Assembly: GCA_018384465.1 (NCBI GenBank)
Contig: JAHAYQ010000246.1
Coordinates: 1-10,181 of the forward strand
Reading direction: 5' to 3'
DNA: 10,181 bases
Source: Myroides sp.
GTDB lineage: Bacteria; Bacteroidota; Bacteroidia; Flavobacteriales; Flavobacteriaceae
The first letter of the stretch is position 1. Each line of letters starts with the position of its first letter. Below the pieces are notes generated by a model that saw only the letters and a program-made list of their open reading frames with translations, did no database searches and had not been told where the DNA came from. Positions 6,420 to 10,181 of the stretch are shown piece after piece. The position numbers and the translations under genes were made by a program.

Positions 6420-7172
6420 ATGAAGACAATTAACATGATAGGCTCGGGTAATGTAGCATACCATTTATTAAACGCCTTAAAAAATTCATCTCAATTTAGA
6501 GTGCAAAATGTAGCGGTACGTTCTTTAGAAAAAGCAAAACAATTTATTGAGGAAGAATTACTTGTATTGGATATCAGCAATCTGCAACCTGCCGATATTA
6601 CTATTATTTCGGTGAGTGACAATGCTATTAAAGAAGTTTCAGACGCTATTGCTTACGAAAATTCTTTAGTGGTACACACCTCGGGCACTACTGCTATGCA
6701 GCTATTAAACGATAAAAATAGAAAAGGAGTTTTTTATCCGTTACAAACTTTTTCAAAAAATAAAGTTGTTAATTTTAAAGAAGTGCCTTTGTGTTTGGAA
6801 GCTGAAGACGAAACGGATTTAAAGGAATTGAAAAGTTTAGCCGCAGATTTGTCTGACAATGTTTTTGAAATTTCATCAGAACAGAGAAAAAGCTTACATG
6901 TATCGGCCGTTTTTGTAAGTAATTTTGTCAATCACATGTATCACATAGGTCATACAATTTGTGAAGAACATCACATACCGTTTGATGTTTTAAAACCGCT
7001 AATTACAGAAACCGCCGATAAAATTAATTATTTAACGCCCCAGCAAGCACAAACAGGACCAGCGGTTAGGCACGATGATTTAACAACAACTGCTCATGAA
7101 GCATTTTTACAAAACAACACCAATAAAGAAATTTATAAATTAATTACAAAAAGCATACAACAAAATGTCTAA
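6420..7172 (+). CDS. Rossmann-like and DUF2520 domain-containing protein
   Basis: A 250-residue cytoplasmic protein resembling NAD(P)-dependent reductases of the ProC/F420-NADP-reductase type. The N-terminal Rossmann domain has the nucleotide-binding glycine motif GSGNVA (8-13) directly after the first strand. The DUF2520 part carries HTSGTTAMQLL (86-96), GVFYPLQTFSK (103-113), LHVSAVFVSNF (159-169) and TGPAVRHDD (212-220), all recognisable family blocks. No substrate or reaction is established for the family, so a redox role is inference. It heads a tight plus-strand operon: its stop overlaps the start of the KdsC-like gene by eight bases (ATGTCTAA), which suggests translational coupling. 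The ATG at 6420 puts the glycine motif at the expected distance; a second ATG five codons later would remove most of the first strand. Confidence 0.92.
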   Translation: MKTINMIGSGNVAYHLLNALKNSSQFRVQNVAVRSLEKAKQFIEEELLVLDISNLQPADITIISVSDNAIKEVSDAIAYENSLVVHTSGTTAMQLLNDKNRKGVFYPLQTFSKNKVVNFKEVPLCLEAEDETDLKELKSLAADLSDNVFEISSEQRKSLHVSAVFVSNFVNHMYHIGHTICEEHHIPFDVLKPLITETADKINYLTPQQAQTGPAVRHDDLTTTAHEAFLQNNTNKEIYKLITKSIQQNV

Positions 7173-7692
7173 AAGTTACAAAGAATACTTAAACAACATT
7201 GATACATTTATTTTTGATGTTGACGGAGTATTAACCGATGGAACCATACAGGTAACACAAAGCGGCGAATTGCTGCGAACTATGAATATACGCGACGGTT
7301 ATGCTATGAAAGCTGCCATAGAAAAAGGGTATAACGTATGTGTTATTTCGGGCGGATCAAGCGAAGGCGTAAGAATAAGATTAAGAAATTTAGGCATTTT
7401 TGATGTACATTTAGGAGTAGCCGATAAAATTGAAATTTATCAGGAATACATACACGTTAACAATATTAAACCTGAAAACGTTTTGTATATGGGCGATGAT
7501 TTACCTGATTATTGGGTGATGCAAAAGGTAGGTTTACCTGCATGCCCTCAAGATGCCGCTCCAGAAATTAAAAAGCTCTGCAAATACATTTCGCACGTAA
7601 ATGGTGGTAAAGGTGCGGTACGCGATGTTATTGAACAAGTTATGAAAGTTCAAGGAAAATGGTTAGAGCATTTTGAAGCAAAATTTGATTAA
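7165..7692 (+). CDS. kdsC: KdsC-like HAD phosphatase (probable Kdo-8-phosphate phosphatase)
   Basis: A 175-residue HAD-superfamily hydrolase without a cap domain, the size and type of KdsC, which releases Kdo from Kdo 8-phosphate for lipopolysaccharide synthesis. The HAD motifs are complete: nucleophile and acid/base D18 and D20 in FDVDGVLTDG (17-26), Ser62 in VISGG (60-64), Lys88 in ADKIE (86-90), and the metal-binding acidic cluster MGDDLPD (109-115). The C-terminal HVNGGKGAVRDV (144-155) matches the GGxGAVRE segment of KdsC. Some Bacteroidota proteins of this type are annotated only as HAD-IIIA hydrolases, and a related sugar-phosphate or nonulosonate-phosphate substrate is possible. It overlaps the DUF2520 gene by eight bases and is 20 bases upstream of the UbiA-like gene, so the three are very likely co-transcribed. 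Confidence 0.87.
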   Translation: MSKSYKEYLNNIDTFIFDVDGVLTDGTIQVTQSGELLRTMNIRDGYAMKAAIEKGYNVCVISGGSSEGVRIRLRNLGIFDVHLGVADKIEIYQEYIHVNNIKPENVLYMGDDLPDYWVMQKVGLPACPQDAAPEIKKLCKYISHVNGGKGAVRDVIEQVMKVQGKWLEHFEAKFD

Positions 7693-7712
7693 CAATTTAA
7701 ATACACTAGCTT

Positions 7713-8609
7713 ATGAACGTTCTAAAAAAAGATCAGGCGCAAATGATGTTGCAAATTATTGCAACAGTTTTATTATTTCGTTTTGTTTTATTCGAAAATT
7801 TAATTGAAGAATTAGGCCTTTCTAAGCTACATTATTTTTTGCTTCTTATAGCTATAGGAATCACGATTTTCGGTGGCGTATTGCTCTACAAAATTGTACT
7901 TCAAGAAGAATTTCCTGAGAAAAACATCGAAAAAGATATTAACAAAGCGTATTACCGCTATTTAGCGGCTAATATGGTAGCTATTGGTATTAGTTTTTTT
8001 GTTTCAAGCGCCATCGACAAAACCTATTATTTTGGATTTTTCCTAGCATTGTTTGCTATTTTATACTTGTATATGACGCAATGGCGAAAAGTTTTAGTGT
8101 TTGATAACGCTGTATATTCACTGATAATCTGCGCACCTGTATTTATGTTAGTGGTGCTTGATTTAATGCCGTCATTACAAATATATGACTCAACAGTTAA
8201 TTTGGAAAAACAACAAATCCTTAATATCTCGTTGCAAATATGCACCTTATTGTGGCTGTTGTATTTCATAAAAACCATTTTAATTGATTTAAAATTTATG
8301 GAGTTAGATATTAAACATAAACGTAAATCGTTGGCAACAATACACGGAAGAATATTAGGTGCCAAACGAACCACTTTTTTATCATTTATACCGTTAATTT
8401 TAATCATCATATTCTGCGTACTGCACATTAACCTAACCATATTAATAGGTTACATTGCCGTTGCCGTTATTTTGCCTTACTTATTTTACCTTGCCAAATT
8501 ATGGAAAGCAAAATCAACAGAAGATTTTAACAGCATCAACAATATTTTAAATATAATCATTTGGTTAACTATCTTTTCTATTGTAGTTTTATACTTCAAT
8601 TTACAATAG
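7713..8609 (+). CDS. UbiA-fold membrane protein lacking the catalytic aspartate motifs
   Basis: A 298-residue, very hydrophobic protein with about eight to nine predicted membrane helices (roughly 10-30, 40-62, 83-99, 104-122, 131-150, 170-190, 222-239, 242-262, 277-296). Its size, helix layout and place between the KdsC-like gene and maf match the UbiA prenyltransferase, often annotated as geranylgeranylglycerol-phosphate geranylgeranyltransferase, that I recall at this position in flavobacteria. The Mg-pyrophosphate motifs are missing or damaged. The expected NDxxDxxxD after the second helix reads YKIVLQEEF (59-67), with no aspartate. The second motif reads DLKFMELD (192-199), keeping the outer aspartates but with Phe195 in place of the middle one. 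The frame is intact, so it may be a pseudoenzyme or have a new role. The UbiA assignment rests on remembered family patterns and synteny; it could simply be an unknown integral membrane protein. Confidence 0.75.
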   Translation: MNVLKKDQAQMMLQIIATVLLFRFVLFENLIEELGLSKLHYFLLLIAIGITIFGGVLLYKIVLQEEFPEKNIEKDINKAYYRYLAANMVAIGISFFVSSAIDKTYYFGFFLALFAILYLYMTQWRKVLVFDNAVYSLIICAPVFMLVVLDLMPSLQIYDSTVNLEKQQILNISLQICTLLWLLYFIKTILIDLKFMELDIKHKRKSLATIHGRILGAKRTTFLSFIPLILIIIFCVLHINLTILIGYIAVAVILPYLFYLAKLWKAKSTEDFNSINNILNIIIWLTIFSIVVLYFNLQ

Positions 8610-8612
8610 ACA

Positions 8613-9194
8613 ATGATCTTAAAAGAAAAGTTTAGGAATAAAAAGATAATATTAGCATCAAATTCGCCTAGAAGAAAACAATTTTTAACCGATTTAGGTG
8701 TAACATTCAGCATACAACCTGCAAACGTAAACGAAGAATATCCTTCCTTTTTAAAAGGCAAGGATATTGCTTTGTATATTGCTGAACAAAAAGCTTCGGT
8801 TTTTTCAAATATAGCTGATGATGAAATCATTATAACCTGCGATACGGTGGTTTGGATAGACGATACTTCTTTAGAGAAACCACAAAACAAAGAGGATGCC
8901 TTACAAATGTTACAAAAACTTTCAGGTAAAACGCATGAAGTAATTAGCGCGGTTTGTATCAAATCCAAAGAAAAAGAAATGCTTTTTTCAGACACCACCT
9001 TTGTTACTTTTAATCAATTATCCACGGAGGATATTTTATTTTATATTGAAACCTACCAACCTTATGACAAAGCCGGAGCTTACGGCATACAAGAATGGAT
9101 TGGTTTAGTTGGTATTGAAAAAATTAACGGCTCGTACACCAATGTAGTTGGTATGCCGATGGAAAAACTCTATAAAAATTTAAATGCTTTTTAA
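8613..9194 (+). CDS. maf: Maf family nucleotide pyrophosphatase
   Basis: Maf proteins hydrolyse non-canonical or modified NTPs (and in some members dTTP/UTP) to monophosphates, and the family has been linked to septum formation. The 193-residue product has the family blocks in order: ASNSPRRKQFL (15-25, phosphate-binding loop), NEEYP (40-44), K60, CDTVVW (76-81, catalytic Asp77), EKP (88-90), SGKTHEV (104-110), YQPYDKAGAYGIQ (148-160) and NGSYTNVVGMPM (172-183). Its length is usual. The ATG lies three bases after the stop of the UbiA-like gene, and the next gene begins at or before its stop, so it belongs to the operon. Which Maf subtype it is, and so its preferred nucleotide, cannot be read reliably from the motifs. 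Confidence 0.95.
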   Translation: MILKEKFRNKKIILASNSPRRKQFLTDLGVTFSIQPANVNEEYPSFLKGKDIALYIAEQKASVFSNIADDEIIITCDTVVWIDDTSLEKPQNKEDALQMLQKLSGKTHEVISAVCIKSKEKEMLFSDTTFVTFNQLSTEDILFYIETYQPYDKAGAYGIQEWIGLVGIEKINGSYTNVVGMPMEKLYKNLNAF

Positions 9195-9195
9195 C

Positions 9196-9702
9196 ATGTT
9201 CGAAAGTTTTAATATTTCTGATTACTACGGAAAAATAATTGCCACAATTATTTTATTAATTATTCTGTATGTATTACGATTATTAGTTAGTAAAATTATT
9301 TTAAAAGTATCTAATATTTCAGAGAAAGCTGAAAACCGAAGCAAATTGGTATTGAAGTATATCAATTCTTTCTTAAGTATTTTATTTTTTATCTTTTTCA
9401 TTATTTTGTGGGGTGTTGATACCGATAAACTCATTAGTTTTATGGGTGCCGCTATTACTTTTATCGGCGTTGCGTTGTTTGCACAATGGTCAGTTTTAAG
9501 CAATTTTACAGCCGGAATGATTATGTTTTTCAGTTTCCCTTATAACATTGGCGATCGCATCAAAATTCATGATAAAGATTTTCCTATCGAAGCTAAAATT
9601 GATGATATTAAAGCTTTTCACACAATATTAATTACAGATGAAGGTGAAAAAATATCGTACCCCAACAATTTGTTTTTACAAAAATCGGTAGTGGTTTTGT
9701 AA
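9196..9702 (+). CDS. Small MscS-type mechanosensitive channel family protein
   Basis: An inner-membrane protein of 168 residues with three hydrophobic segments (about 12-35, 52-73 and 79-112). The third is the pore-lining MscS helix, GVALFAQWSVLSNFTAG (91-107), running into FSFPYNIGDRIKI (112-124), the start of the beta domain. The protein then stops after a short beta region (SYPNNLFLQ, 154-162) and lacks the C-terminal alpha/beta cage of E. coli MscS (286 residues). I recall short forms like this in flavobacteria, so this is probably a real minimal type and not a truncation. MscS channels release solutes during osmotic downshock; a role for this short form is inferred. I chose the ATG at 9196, one base after the maf stop. 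The ATG at 9184 overlaps maf by 11 bases and adds only four residues. It is the last gene of the operon. Confidence 0.88.
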   Translation: MFESFNISDYYGKIIATIILLIILYVLRLLVSKIILKVSNISEKAENRSKLVLKYINSFLSILFFIFFIILWGVDTDKLISFMGAAITFIGVALFAQWSVLSNFTAGMIMFFSFPYNIGDRIKIHDKDFPIEAKIDDIKAFHTILITDEGEKISYPNNLFLQKSVVVL

Positions 9703-9709
9703 TTTTTAC

Positions 9710-9841
9710 TTACCACATGTACCACAGATTGATATGATTTCTTTGTAAGTACTTACAATTAAAATCTAAAAAGTTCTTTAATCCTTAGCTAAAATATTTA
9801 TATATGATTATTACAAAATATATCTGTGCATCTGTGGGTAA
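9710..9841. repeat. Imperfect inverted repeat framing the gap before the PIG-L gene
   Basis: The left arm (9710-9735) contains TTACCACATGTACCACAGAT, and the right arm (9820-9841) reads TTACCCACAGATGCACAGAT on the other strand. They align with small gaps around a shared ACAGAT core. About 84 AT-rich bases lie between, including a perfect palindrome. The short CACAGAT words resemble a dispersed intergenic repeat I recall from Bacteroidota genomes. No gene is seen in the gap (9703-9852). It could be a small non-coding mobile repeat remnant or chance. Confidence 0.45.
9743..9758. repeat. 16-bp perfect palindrome TTGTAAGTACTTACAA
   Basis: A perfect dyad with no spacer, 41 bases after the MscS-type gene and 94 bases before the PIG-L start. 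It lacks a T-run on either side, so it does not look like a terminator. It has the form of a binding site for a dimeric regulator, but no regulator is identifiable here. Confidence 0.5.
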
Positions 9842-9852
9842 ATAATAAAAAA

Positions 9853-10181
9853 ATGAAAAAAAACATTATATATATTTTTTGTGCGTTATTAATACAAAAC
9901 ATAACAGCACAAAAACCACAAACCCCTACTCCATCTGAAATTTATTTCAAAATGGAACAGCTAAACGTGTTAGCAAGTGCCTTGTACGTAGCAGCACATC
10001 CGGATGATGAAAACACGCGGTTGATTACTTATTTAACCCATCACAATAAAGCGTATACCAACTATTTTTCTTTAACACGCGGAAACGGCGGACAAAATTT
10101 AATTAGTAACGAATTGGGAACCGATTTGGGCGTAATCCGTACCAACGAATTGTGGAATGCACGAAAAATTGATGGCGGACA
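9853..10181 (+). CDS. Secreted PIG-L/LmbE family deacetylase, N-terminal part
   Basis: The frame opens at ATG 9853 and is still open at the right edge, giving 109 complete codons, so only the N-terminus is visible. Residues 1-19 form a signal peptide (KK, then a hydrophobic stretch, then a probable cut after ITA), so the protein is exported. The mature part begins with a Pro/Thr-rich stretch and reaches AHPDDE (48-53), the zinc-binding and catalytic signature of PIG-L/LmbE N-acetylglucosaminyl deacetylases (His49, Asp51, Asp52). The following TRGNGGQNLISNELG (75-89) and GVIRTNELWNA (93-103) are also typical. Family members remove acetyl groups from GlcNAc-containing substrates; in secreted Bacteroidota members the substrate is unknown, and the full protein is often several hundred residues longer. 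The gene is separated from the MscS operon by 150 bases with a palindrome. No clear promoter was found. Confidence 0.9.
   Translation, partial: MKKNIIYIFCALLIQNITAQKPQTPTPSEIYFKMEQLNVLASALYVAAHPDDENTRLITYLTHHNKAYTNYFSLTRGNGGQNLISNELGTDLGVIRTNELWNARKIDGG

Noticed and set aside
6734..6931. Minus-strand open frame of 65 codons
   Set aside because: Antisense to the well-supported DUF2520 gene, with no motif or promoter.
8027..8998. Two overlapping minus-strand open frames (137 and 170 codons)
   Set aside because: They are antisense to the UbiA-like and maf genes, have Cys/Ser/Ile-rich shadow composition, and one spans two genes of the opposite strand.
9225..9503. Minus-strand open frame of 92 codons
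   Set aside because: Antisense to the MscS-type gene; low-complexity Ile/Lys/Asn composition expected from complementing AT-rich membrane codons.
9196..9702. MscS-type gene as a truncated pseudogene
   Set aside because: It ends cleanly after the beta-domain YPNNLFLQ segment, there is no continuing frame with channel similarity after the stop, and short forms are known to me from flavobacteria.

Overview
The window looks like chromosomal DNA from a member of the Bacteroidota, most likely Flavobacteriia. The base composition is AT-rich by eye. Bacteroidota-type -7 boxes (TAnnTTTG) sit upstream of several genes. The gene content (DUF5606 next to def and mazG, DUF2520 next to a KdsC-like phosphatase and maf, a secreted LmbE/PIG-L protein) is typical of that group. 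No rRNA, tRNA, CRISPR array, insertion sequence or phage gene was seen, and most genes are housekeeping or conserved.

Layout. (1) Bases 1-2188, minus strand: peptide deformylase (def), a DUF5606 protein, MazG and a 39-residue membrane protein, closed by a terminator at the left edge. A second hairpin terminator lies between DUF5606 and mazG. (2) 2303-4501, plus strand: a divergent FUSC/YccS-type membrane protein. It converges through a shared bidirectional terminator on (3) 4556-6172, minus strand: a YbiT-like ABC-F ribosome-associated ATPase. (4) After a 247-base divergent gap, 6420-9702 is a tight plus-strand operon: Rossmann/DUF2520 protein, KdsC-like HAD phosphatase, UbiA-fold membrane protein, Maf nucleotide pyrophosphatase and a small MscS-type channel. 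(5) After a 150-base gap with an imperfect inverted repeat and a 16-bp perfect palindrome, a secreted PIG-L/LmbE deacetylase begins at 9853 and runs off the right edge.

Functional themes. Def removes the formyl group from nascent proteins, and the ABC-F protein probably acts on ribosomes. MazG and Maf are both house-cleaning NTP pyrophosphatases. The KdsC-like phosphatase suggests a link to envelope (Kdo) sugar supply, and several genes encode membrane or envelope proteins. No complete new multi-gene system is evident.

The most notable observations are two proteins whose family is clear but whose catalytic motifs are eroded. The UbiA-fold protein at 7713-8609 has lost all first-motif aspartates and the middle aspartate of the second. 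The ABC-F protein lacks the second Walker A and the first signature motif, which together form one composite ATP site, while the other site is intact. Other points are the unlisted 39-residue ORF, a mazG start choice decided by a terminator hairpin, and two -7 boxes placed so close to start codons that near-leaderless mRNAs are predicted.
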